Assembly: GCF_047663525.1 (NCBI RefSeq)
Contig: NC_092606.1
Location: 7,624,501-7,688,500 of the forward strand
DNA: 64,000 nt
Direction of reading: 5' to 3'
Origin: Anas platyrhynchos
Lineage: Eukaryota; Chordata; Aves; Anseriformes; Anatidae
Position 1 is the stretch's first letter, and each line of letters begins with the position of its first letter. Positions 25,540 to 36,330 of the stretch are shown here, one piece after another. The notes under the pieces are model-generated. The model had not been told where the DNA came from and did not search any database. It saw only the letters and a list, made by a program, of their open reading frames with translations. The position numbers were made by a program, and so were the translations under genes.

Positions 25540-25855
25540 CAGCTTCACTGTAGTTCTATGGAGAAGAAAAGAACTAATGAGCCTAAGGGATGTTCCTGGA
25601 ATAAGAACAAACGTGCATAAATTGACCATGGAAATTAGCAGGTTTCTTCCTATCAAAACTAGGAGATTCTGGAGCAGTCTCCCAAGTAAAGTAGGTAACT
25701 GGGAGGATAGGAGACACATCAAGGAGGAAAGAGTACATTTTTTGAATAGCACAATCTGTTTATGAAAAGGATTGGGAACTTGGCTCCCTGCAGAAGCACA
25801 AGACTGGACTCAGCAACCCAAAAGGTCATTTTCAGTTCTATGTTTCCTTCCTTCC
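25540..25855 (+). repeat. Ancient CR1/L3-like LINE 3' end
   Basis: The order 'atggaaattagcaggtttct', 'gattctggagcagtctccca', 'tctgtttatgaaaaggattg', 'agactggactcagcaaccca' and 'ggtcattttcagttctatg' parallels the 3' end of old amniote CR1-type LINEs ('ttctggaacagcctcccaa ... ggactcaatgacccaggagg ... ttccagctctatg'). The 110-codon open frame across it is the remnant of this repeat, not a gene. Left boundary uncertain. Confidence 0.6.
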
Positions 25856-27601
25856 TTTCCAAACCAGAACTGGAGAGGTCTGATTCTAAATGAACAATGA
25901 TGTATTCTTCATCTGCACTCACCTGTGCAAACATGGAAGTTAAAATGTATGGCACCTCTTCTCCATGTCCAACAAGGAAAAAATAAATCTAATCTCATCT
26001 GGCCAATACCAAGAATAAATTAAAGATGCTTTAATATGCATTCAGTGAAGCAAAAAATACTGCATTTCGTAGAGGTTTACAAATAAAACATATCCTATAT
26101 GATTGGTCATAAATAAGTAATACCTAAGGACATAATACTCAAAAAATACATTCTTACATTTTGTTTTTGTAAGAAAACAAGATTCACATTGATATTTGTT
26201 TACATCGGTCAGCCCCAAATAACCCTAGAACTTGTCCATAAATCCCAGTCAACTTTCACAGAGGGCATTGAAAATACTTAATTCAGCAAATTTTGTGAAA
26301 ATAGATGGCCAAATGAAGAAGACAGATTATTCATCCCTCACTGAAGAAATAGGCTAAGCATGAACTCAATCCCCATTAAACACCAGAGAATTCTTGCCAA
26401 AATGCAATCCAAGATATAAATCCATAAGAAAAAAAGGTTTCACTGTTTACAGAACTACTTGTATTGGATGAGACCACAGAGAGATAACATCAGTATGACA
26501 GAAACTAATCACCACTCAACAAACCTTTTGGAAACAAGTCAGCAAACACATCTGCTTCAACAGAACCAGAGCCTCATGTGACAGGAAGCTTATTAGAGAC
26601 CCTGTCTCTCATTATTTTGTTTTTGCTTATAACTTTCCCAGCATGAATATTCAATATTGCAAAATAAAGTGGTTTCCTTCACAGACCATCCAGAATGGAG
26701 AAAGAAATGGGGCCAGACATTCCAGATCCTGAAGAAATTGGTGCCTGTGGAGCTATGGATTTCTACCAGCAAAACATCTGGCACAAAGTAACATTAAACA
26801 TGAATAACTTGCTTCTTTCCTCTTACCATTGGTGTGAGGCAAGAATGACTCCACTGAAGTTCGTTTGATGTATGAAGCCTGCAAAGAGGAGAAAAGAGAA
26901 GAAAGTCAGCCCTTTAAGCCTAGCAAGACATCTTAAAGGAATGTAATTCAAAATATTTTATTTCCTCAATAGCATAAAATTGTGAGCTGTTTTTCCTGGT
27001 TACTACACGTGAAAGGGTTGCTTTGTAATATTATAAAAACAGTTTAGGAATTCCCATTTGATGCTCCTTCATGGCTTCGGTCATAGGTCAGGTAAATTCT
27101 GGGGATCTTTAACACCACTGATCTGAAAATCTGGCCTGGTGTGGAGCCAAGGCCCAGGAAGGGTCATGGGAGCCCCATGTGCTCAGCCTTTCTTAGCTTT
27201 TCTTTAAACACTTCCTTAAGTGAAAGGAGTTAATCTCGAACACCTCTAAAGTAGATGGTCTGTATTGGTCTGCCCTCAGTGTGCCTCTGTTACCTCAGTT
27301 ATTAGAGCGAAAAGCATGTAGGCCTCCTCTTCACCGTGCCCAGTGGCTCATGATTTGGAAGGCTGGGGCTGAGGCACAGGCATGTCCATTTGTTGTATGG
27401 CATCGGTCATACAAATGACAACAGCTCCCATTTCCCCTTCTTACTCTTCAACTCTGCAGGACTTCCTCACACAGAAAGCAGGACTGGCATTGGGGCCTGG
27501 CAGTGCTGAGCAGTGGGATACCATTCATCCCCCCCGGCCAGCGAGGTCTTGCATGGATGTATCTGCACTGGGACCCTGCAGGAGCAGAGAGGTTTTATAC
27601 A

Positions 27602-27628
27602 GAAAACAAAACAAAACAAAACAAAACC
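27602..27628. repeat. CAAAA simple repeat
   Basis: Five AAAAC units in tandem. Confidence 0.88.
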
Positions 27629-29874
27629 TCGCCAACAGCTACACTTTGCAGAGACATCAGGCAGTACCTTCCCTCAGTGTCTGGGTGACCGCTTCTCCCT
27701 TCTCCATCACCTTGTGGGCAGATAAAAAGCCTTTCAGGGACACTTTAAGTCAGCCTTGCCATTTCAACCCAACAGATGCCAAAGTGATTTTTATACTCTT
27801 CTGCTCAACTAATTGCCAAGCTCCAACAAAGGGACTTTAATGGGTTGCACCAGGCAATAAACCATCTTCTACTGGCACCAGAAACAGGAAAGTAAGAGAG
27901 GGAATGTAAAGCTGGAACAAGGCACAGACCCAGAGCAGGTCCAAATACTTGCAGGAACTGATTTATTCGAAGATTTGATACCAGATGTTCTATTCAGACA
28001 ACTTTAACAAAGCTCCACAGAACATTAAATGCTTCTCATGTTTTCAGCATTCAAGCCACTCCATCTGGGCACTTCTGCCACAGGGCACAAACAAAACACT
28101 GTTTAATATTAATCAAAGAAGTGAGTCTTGCTCTGCAAGTCCAATATAAAAAGGGTAAGAGCAAACACATGCTAAGCTGTTCCTGGGAATGCTGAACACA
28201 ACGGAGGGGCTGTCTTGGATTATAGTATTTCTAACTTATGCCAGCTCAAAGTCTGGTTTTAGGGAGGATATATTACTGATATGTTACTGCAAACACTGTG
28301 CTAAACTGGAGCAGTCTGCATCTTTGATTAATAAATATACTGTTAATAGTATATCCAAAATTCCTGCTTCCTTGTTTACTTAGGTTTTCAATAGACCGTT
28401 GCACAACTACTATTCCACAAATAAATTGCACGTTTTTACTTGGACATTTATTTGGATGTCACTTCTTCACAGATAATGTTAATTGTTGCCTTTTCCTCAG
28501 ACTTCTGACCATTTTTAGCCTTGCAGTCTCCTTGTTCTCCTATTTGCTCCTTCTCTCTGGCCTCCCCAAATCCTACAGCCATTTGTGATAAGAACTGCAG
28601 CTCATTGCACCTTTCTGTGCAAAATCTTTTTCTGAATCATTTTAATTCTTAAAACCCAGGGGTACCTACATTTGTCAAGCTATATACAAGGCTGTCAAGA
28701 CTGAGCAGGGGCAGCTGAAGTCACTCCTCCCTTACTTTCTGAGCTGCCAGTGCAACATCCCAGCCCCTTGGCTGATTTCTCTCTACAAAGGGGAAGGATT
28801 ACAGGATAAGGATCTGGCCCAATTTTCTCGTTCTGGCATGCCTCATTCCCTTCGTAAAATCAATTTGTTTACTATATTCTTGCCCAACCCCCATTTATTG
28901 CTACCTCCACCTTGTCCTGCTTGTGTCCTTTACTCTCTCAATCATCAATAAATCCAGCTCTTTTTTTTAGAAGTTGTGACCTTCCAGTTGTCTCATGTTT
29001 TCGTGACAGGCTGACAGCTTTGCCAGTCTTCCTTCAGAAGTCCCTTCTGTAACAGACTCTAGCCTCTTTCTATTTAGATCGCCATGGGCCCCACCAAGTG
29101 TAGCTTGACTATGGGATAGGCAGAGATGCTTTTGTATCAACGACATTGAAATTTTATGTATTTACTCTGATTAGACACTGGATGGTGCTCTTTGCACTTT
29201 CATGCCAGCAAAAGCACTTTAAAAGTAAGCGAACGCCCTCTTCTCATGAGAATTGTAAAAATTCCCCAGGGTCAGATACAGTTATACATCTAAGCCTCTA
29301 AATCCTGTGGGAAGAGCATGTTTTGACTACATAAAATGTAGCTCAAGCTGCCGTGGAAGAAGCTCAGTTAGGTAAGGACAAATGCCAAATAAAATGTCAC
29401 TGCCTATTACACACAAATCCACCAAGTAGCGGTTTTCACATTCCTCCTCAAATATTTTATTTGCTAATTGGTTCCTTATCAATGTTCCCCATAGCAACAA
29501 GAGAAACCTAAGTGGCACAAAGTGGGCTGAATGACATTATGTCTGCATGTAAATGTAACTTGGATTTTGCATGGAGGAGATGATCTGAAGGAGGTTAACA
29601 ACATAATGTGAAACCTCCTGTGGTCTCAGAGGAGAAGAGAGCTCCTTAATGCTGTGTGAGTGGTGAAAGAGAAAGGCAGGAAAGCATATCCCAGCAGCAA
29701 ACATTTTTGAAAGAATCAAACAGAGTTTTTGTAGAAAATGAGTCCATTTGATCTCTTTAAGTGTTAAGAAATATTCATTTTACAACAGATGTTTGTCTTC
29801 AGCTATTTTCAAAGGTGGGAAGCTTTTTAAATGTGTAATGAATAAGTAAAGGGAAGAAATATATTTTATGGAGG

Positions 29875-29889
29875 AAAAAAAAAAAAAAA
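29875..29889. repeat. Poly(A) tract
   Basis: 15 A residues, shortly before the MIR-like SINE at about 29.91 kb. Confidence 0.85.
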
Positions 29890-29909
29890 CACTATAGGGA
29901 GATAGGAGA

Positions 29910-30100
29910 TATAAGTTCTATTTTTTTCCTACTGTGCTGAACTTCTGTGTATCCCTGGGCAAATCATGCTATCTCTCTGGGTCTTAGCTTCCCAACCTTC
30001 GAACCTGAGATAATTCCTTCTCTTCTCTTAGTACACTAGAAGAATCTTTCCCCAGTGAAAGGAACCGTAAAAGTACAAAATATTTGGTGTGTTGGCATAT
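29910..30100 (+). repeat. MIR-like SINE, amniote type
   Basis: Contains 'tatccctgggcaaatcatgc', then 'tctctgggtcttagcttccc', then 'agtgaaaggaaccgtaaaag' with 'tacaaaatattt'. These match in order the MIR core (ccttgggcaagtcac, tctgtgcctcagtttcc) and the amniote MIR tail (gtgaaaggcgctataaaag, tacaaagtatt). Confidence 0.7.
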
Positions 30101-33100
30101 AAGGGACACAGCTCTGGAAAGGACACCCTACTAAAATGAAGAGACAAGTAAGAGAAACCATTGTAACTCCAAGGAGAAATCAAGGAAAATAGGACATATA
30201 AGGTTCATAATGATGGGATGGCATAGATGAGAAACAGTTGGACTAGCTGGGTCTACCCTCTCACCTACATGTGTGATTTAAGTTTGTACTGACAAGTATT
30301 TAGGTAAATCCATCTCTGGACATACAGACACAGGCAGAGCCACAAAAAAGGCTCAGGAATCACTGAAAAGTCCTACTTGGAAGGAGGTCAAGCTAGACTT
30401 TTGGAGCATCCAGAAATCCTATCTGGACCAAATTGTTCAGAACGGTGGACTTATTCAGCTGAAGGATTTGCAGGGATTTGGTAATTCTGTGAAACCCTAT
30501 CACATCTCTTCAGCTTCAAGGTCCACTGCTTCTGCAAAGCCTGCTCAGACTTCTTGGATAACACGTTCTAAATATCTCCAGTGACTGTTCTCAGGGAGAC
30601 ATAGTGAGAGTTAACAGTGGTTGGATTAATAAAACGCTCCAAAGCAAGCACTGCTGTTGAAGTCTTAACACGGAAATCTTTTGGCCACACCATTTAATAC
30701 AACACACATGGGACAATGAATTTTATGGTACTTGCAACATTCCCTCCTTCTCTTGGCAAGTGGGCAAGGCAATCATTAGAATTTATGGGATATCTGATCT
30801 GCTTGTGCCTTAGAGAGAGAAATTGGGATAAAAGGCCCAATCTTGAAGATCTGAGAAGACTCACTGATGTTAATGAACTGGTCTTCTCAAGATCAGGAAG
30901 TTGAATGAATGAGATGTTAACATGGTCTGTTGTTTTGAAAAACACTGCTACATGTGATACTTGCCACACTGCCACTTTAGTGTTCCCAATTCCAACACAT
31001 CTATCTTAAACAGCCTCAAAAAGCAGAACCCTCTATTGTTATTTTAGCTTTATGAAGAAAAGTATAATCCCTTGGAAATTGAGACAGACAACAGAGTTCT
31101 CTCTGGGGTTCCATTACCCTTGTTGTCCCCACTGCTGGATCTTGTTGGGCTTTGCTGGGTGAGGTCCGATGAGCATGTGGTGACTGACATGGGCCTTGCT
31201 GGTGCCTGCTCTCTTTTGTTAGAAATTCCTGCTACAACAACAGGGCTGGCAAGAGGGACTACAAGTGTTCAGCCTCCAACTACTGCAAAATGAGGTAGAA
31301 TATCTCCACTTAAATCACTGGTGAAGGCAGATCTGGGCTCAGGATAAACATAAGCACAGTCCTGCTCTTCTCCCTCTGTTCCACTCCAACAGTTCTCTCT
31401 ATTACAAGGGCAGAGCAAGCTACATAGCACCAGCAGTTTAAACCACCATGGGAAGGTTTGCCAGGATTGCCTGAACCCCTTTGCATCCTTCTCTGGGTGT
31501 CTGTAGACAGATTCAGATGACTGTGTTAATACAGACATGAGTCTGAATGGTTTATGGCATATTTTTAGATTTTTCAATGAAGCAGCATGGAAGCACAAAG
31601 TGGTGTTTTTGTGCCTCCCTGCAATGACAACTCTAATGAAGTATTGCTGAGCAAAGTTACCCAAAAGACTATGCTCTTAATGTGTCGTTTGTTATGCACA
31701 CGTAATGAGTTTCTGATTCCTTGGTTATTTTGCAATAAGAAAAATTGTTTAGTTTCACGGTGCATCACAGTATTCAATGAGCTTGCCCCTTGGGAACCCA
31801 GAGAGCTTTTGAATCTTAATATAGACATCTTTCAAATAAGATCATTAATGTGCATATATCTAGATTTAGAGCCAGTGCAAGCACTTCAGTTTTTGCCTGC
31901 CATATTTTCTTTTCTGGCTTCTTTGCTTCCCATATATTCAAAGAACTTTACCACATGGAATCCTTTAAACGATCGATGGGATAACATAATTTTTCAATTG
32001 CTCTTGAAAAGGTTTTTAACCACATAAACTATTCTAGGGTTTGCTAAGAAGTTACCATTGCAAATAATGTAATTGTTCCAGACTACATTCCTTGCATTGC
32101 AGTATAACTTTTGAAGGAAAGAGCATGACTGGTTTGGGATTTTTAACCAACCTCTTTATGGTAATACTTAGATGAATGTAAATTTTCTCCAAAAGCTTTG
32201 CATTAAAGAGAAAGAACCAAAGCCTACAAACACTCATGTCTGCAGGACTAATACCTAATGCTAATGAGCCATCAATCTCAACAAGAGGAAAATAAATATT
32301 TAAACACTGGGAAACTCAGGGCACTTTTTTATTTAAGCTTTTTTATTTGCTTAAATAAAAAAAGGAAAAAAAAAACAGTTGACAAATTCTGGCAAACCTA
32401 GAAACATTTAAAGTACAAGCAATAACTTCTGGTTTCCCTCTTTTCTTTTCCTAGAAGGCCAAGTCTGTTACTTGCCTGTTGAATGAACCCAAGGCTTGCT
32501 GCTGGGAACGGCTGAGTGCTTCCTCAGAAATGTGTGCAGTTTCTGTTCTCTCGGGCTTCACCTGCAATAAGAACAATTTATTTTTTTTTTCTGGTCATAT
32601 GTTTACTTTCTCCATCCAAACCATATCAGGTCTTTATTGTTGCATTAATCTAAAGGCAATGTCTTTTTGCGGTTTGTCCAGTGAAGGAGACCAAAACCTT
32701 CACTGTGTAATGCCTGCTGGTTGAGTCACCTGGGATACAAGCTGTTGCTCCAAAGTTAGCTCTCCTAGTTGCTCAGGCAGACAGTCCTCACTTCTGCAAT
32801 TTTCTTCACTGTGGAATGGCTGCGGAGTCTAGCTTGGCAAGCAGCTTCCCAAATCTACCTTGTTACTCAGCTTTCTTGGATGAATTGAATTAAACAGTGG
32901 GTGGTTTATGAGATGAACTACATTGGGGAGCAGGGCCTGTAATTCGCTGCATACTCCTACCATGCAGGGCACAATGGAATCAGACTAATTTGTGGCCAGC
33001 AGGCCAGCACAGCAATATAAATAGGAAACAGCACACTTTGCTGGAACTTTTTGATCCCTGTTTTAATTCTGTTCTACAAGCCAGCTTCTCATTTGCCACA

Positions 33101-33300
33101 CATCAGCCCCTTTCCACTGAATTCACACCAGATGTAGACTTGGCCTTGCAAGTCAAGAACTTCAGTTTCTCTTTTTAAAGTCTGTGCTTTTTGTAGAATC
33201 GGCTTAGTTACGGTACAAAACAACGGTATCTTGTACCATTTGAAAGCAAAGGAATTAGCTCTGTATTTTATTAGCTTTGCTTCCCAGTAAAACAAAGCCG

Positions 33301-33349
33301 CTGTGATCATACTCCTCACTGGCCTGATCACAGTCCCAGTCCCCTGATC
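33301..33349. repeat. Inverted repeat with clustered TGATCA sites
   Basis: CTGTGATCA (33301-33309) and TGATCACAG (33325-33333) are exact reverse complements with a 15-nt spacer, and a third TGATCA follows at 33344-33349. Could be chance or a factor-binding cluster. Confidence 0.7.
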
Positions 33350-33762
33350 ACCCACATGGAGGGACTGGCTGTGACTTCTTCCTAAGCTGTGTACTTTGCT
33401 TCAAGTGGATGTAAAGCATATGTAATTGGGTCTTCTCCTGACACAGAGTTGGGACATAGCCAAGGTAACTCAACCGGACCTAGGATTTGGGGCTAGTTAC
33501 ACAGATAAAGGCAGCAATCATTACATTCTTCAAAGCATAATGAAAATACATACTTCGGTTGAGATTAAAGTGCTGCAATGAAAGAAAAAGGGATAAAGCA
33601 AAGCCACAGAAAAAGATCTTTTTACAAGTTCAAAAAAGTAGGAAAAGTTTTAATTTTGAACTTAAGTGTTCAAAAGGACTGAAGGCAGTCAACCAGAAGA
33701 CACAGATCTATCAGGAAAACAGATTTAATTAGCTCTTCTGCTATTTATTTATTTATTAGGGG

Positions 33763-33779
33763 AAAAAAAAAAAAAAAAA
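33763..33779. repeat. Poly(A) tract
   Basis: 17 A residues, preceded by short TATTT units. Confidence 0.85.
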
Positions 33780-34244
33780 GAAAATGCTTCTCTCCTGGAT
33801 GTGTTATGTAAATGGGTTCACTATGCCCTACCCAACCAAATTACCACGGTCCCCTTCAGTTTACTCTGGGTCTCCAGACAACCACGGACTGTACACACTT
33901 GCTGCCTGTCACTGGATGTTACTGTTTAAACAAAAGCTGCCAACTTATCTTCTGCAGTAAGCCTGCAAGATTAAATTTCAGGCAGAGTGCAAGGTGACAG
34001 CTCCTCCTGCAGCTTGCTCTAATGAGCACACACCTTTCTGCCTGCTGCTTGTGGTACTAATGCTGAAAACGCCTGTGCTAGACTTTTAGGCCAAATATAT
34101 TTGATAAAAGTGCATGTAATTCTAGGAGCTTAATTATCGCTGGAGAAAATTATTCTGATGAATGAACAAGTCTCTGCCCACCTGCAGCTCTCTGGAACTA
34201 ACTCAAGTGTCATTGATTCATTAACACAGCACTTGTCTAACATT

Positions 34245-34425
34245 TACAGCATGGAGATTGGGATTTGGGCCTTTTGGTCTCTGCTGGTTCTGCCACTGCA
34301 AGAGGCCTGTTTCCATGACTGCAAACTGCTGTTAGACTTCGCTTTGTGCTTTTCAGGTTTAGCTGAGTCATGTTGGAAAAGCCTTTGAGACCAAGACTAT
34401 AAGGACTACAAGTGATTAGCACTAA
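34245..34425 (+). repeat. MIR-like SINE, amniote type
   Basis: Runs 'gagattgggatttgggcctt', 'tggttctgccactgcaagag', 'tttgtgcttttcaggtttag', then 'aagcctttgagaccaagact' with 'ataaggactacaagtgatta'. The ordered match is to the MIR 5' part (tctggctctgccact), core, and the tail 'ctttgagaccctaggatgaaaggcgctat'. The 76-codon open frame over it is incidental. Confidence 0.6.
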
Positions 34426-36086
34426 ATAGTACATTTTGGGAGGCACAAAGGAAGTTACCCAGTTGTCCCAGGTTTCAAGACATTGTGAATAGATACTCCA
34501 TACACCTTTGGATTTGTCAAGTCCAATTGCCATCCAGAAAAAGGAAGAAAGATTAAGTAAGAACTATACCGATAAAACTAGTACATTGGAGAACAGGAGC
34601 GGAAAAAAATATATATGAGCTCCTTGAGGAGTTATCTGTCCTTCTTCAAAATTCTGTATAAAACCCATTTAATATTTAAACTTGGGAGTTTTGATGCAGA
34701 TTTTGTAATGTTTTGATTCCAACAGTCAATATTTTTGTGGTGGAAGTGACGGAAGGGATATGCCATTTATCCTTTCATAAGTGTTTGTAGGTAGACAGTT
34801 ATCAAGCTTGATATTATCTTACTCTCTTTGCAGCAGGGAGTGATGCTTAAGGGTTTGATCCCTGACCAATTGGCACGAGCAGTTTTGCCTGGACACCAAG
34901 ATGAAAGTAGCTGTTAATATGGGTGGTTGGGGGCACTCATTGTAACACACACAAGGATAAAGTTCCCAGACTTCAGTTCCCACAGTTAGGACTGGATTTT
35001 CTAAATGATTTATTGTGCTGAATGCTTATAATATCCAGCTACTTCTAAAAGAGCATACGCAGGAGCCAAGAAATTTTTGAAATGGAGCTCAAGTGATAGA
35101 AACTCAGTCCTTTGAGCATTTTGTCACTAAGCCAGCAATTCTGTGACCATTTGTCAATTCCAAGTTCTCCAATGAAAAGAAAAGCCTCACATCTCACACT
35201 GGAAACATGGATTAAGTAAGTCTTTACTTCGGGACCACTTTTTACAACAGCAAAAACTGAGAAGATTTAATTCAACTTGGGCAAAATAAGTAACTTAATC
35301 AAAATTGGCAAAATGTATAGGAATAATTGTTAAAGACTCCCTCTATTTCACTTTTGTATTTAAGTGAAAATGTAATATGAAATGCAGAATGTAATATGTC
35401 TTGCCGTAACAAATTGTTTGATAGCAAGGCCTAAAGAAAGGTGGCTAAAAGCAAGGGGTAGGAATGAAGCCCTGTGAGCCCCAGCTTAAAAATGTCTGAT
35501 TTTTTTATGTGCAATCTGTAAGACAACCAGAAAGATCTTGATCTTGGCAGGATTTGTTATAATACTATCCACTGCAGTGTTGTTTTCTGTGGGTTTATAT
35601 GCCCCTGAAGGATGCACATGTCTTTCTGTATTGAAAAAGGCTGGGTTTGAGGTGTATTTTCCCCGTCAGGTGGAAGGATTCACACAATGTCAACACAGAC
35701 CAAGGCCTGACTTGGGGAGGGGAAGAGCTCCCGTGACTGGACTCCAGACTCCATCTCCCCAGCCCACGCCTGCATCCCTCTCCGCATTAAACACCAGAAG
35801 AGCATTTCGTTGGTGCTAAAAGCTAAAACACTTTTACAGGAGCGGCCCCAGGGATATTCCCCGGGCCGGGCAACCCCGGAGCCCTTCTCTGGAGGCCACT
35901 CGGGGCCGGCAGAAGCCGGGCGGGAGCCTCCAGAGGGCCGGGCGCGGCCCTTCCCTTCCCGCCCTGCCGGCCGTGAGGTGACAAAGCACCGGGCACGGGG
36001 CCGGGGGGAGGCGGCCGTACCCCGGCCCTCACGGCCCCGGTGGCGGCGGCCGGTGCCGTGGTGGCACCGCGGGCGCCTGCGCGGCG

Positions 36087-36139
36087 CTCCTCCTCCTCCT
36101 CCTTCTCCTCCTCCTCCTCCTCCTCCTCCTCCTCCTCCC
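36087..36139. repeat. TCC trinucleotide repeat in RABEP1 5' region
   Basis: About 17 TCC units with a single TTC interruption near 36101-36105, ending about 157 bp before the RABEP1 start codon. It lies within the CpG island and probably in the 5' UTR or core promoter. Such a polypyrimidine/polypurine tract is expected to vary in length. Confidence 0.9.
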
Positions 36140-36296
36140 GCCGGCGGCGGCCGCTGTCAGGATGAGGCGGAGGAGGCGGAGGCCCAGGCCGGCAGCTCCC
36201 GTCTCTCGCCGGGGCCCCCTGGCGTAGCGGTTCCCGCTCCGACGCCGCGGCTGGAGGCGGAGGAGGCCGCGGCGGCGCCGCCCGCCCGCCGGAGCC

Positions 36297-36330
36297 ATGG
36301 CCCAGCCGGGCCCGAGCCCCCCGACGGACG
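36297..36330 (+). CDS. RABEP1: RABEP1 coding exon 1
   Basis: 34 coding nt (residues 1-11 and the first base of codon 12), then donor gtaaaa. Proline-rich start MAQPGPSPPTD. The exon also carries the 5' UTR, whose beginning cannot be placed. Confidence 0.92.

Larger units (their letters stand above)
16361..35829. other. Intergenic region between IFT22 and RABEP1
   Basis: About 19.5 kb with no recognisable protein. The open frames present (up to 152 codons, for example 27382-27840 and 31587-32027 on the + strand) match no family I know and lack a convincing exon series. The region holds one CR1, one older LINE tail, two MIR-like SINEs and several simple repeats, all listed separately. The longest stretch without any listed feature is about 18.65-21.45 kb. 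Confidence 0.6.

Noticed and set aside
25433-25765. 110-codon open frame on the + strand
   Set aside because: Largely explained by the ancient CR1/L3-like 3' end covering about 25540-25855.
27310-27380. Alu-like phrase 'cagtggctcatgatttggaa' with 'ggctggggctgaggcac'
   Set aside because: Only about 40 bp resemble an Alu and the rest does not follow. Alu is primate-specific, while the CR1 points to a bird.
31587-32027. 146-codon open frame on the + strand
   Set aside because: No recognisable domain, an AT-rich codon mix, no splice context and no promoter signature; length is within chance for a scan of this size.
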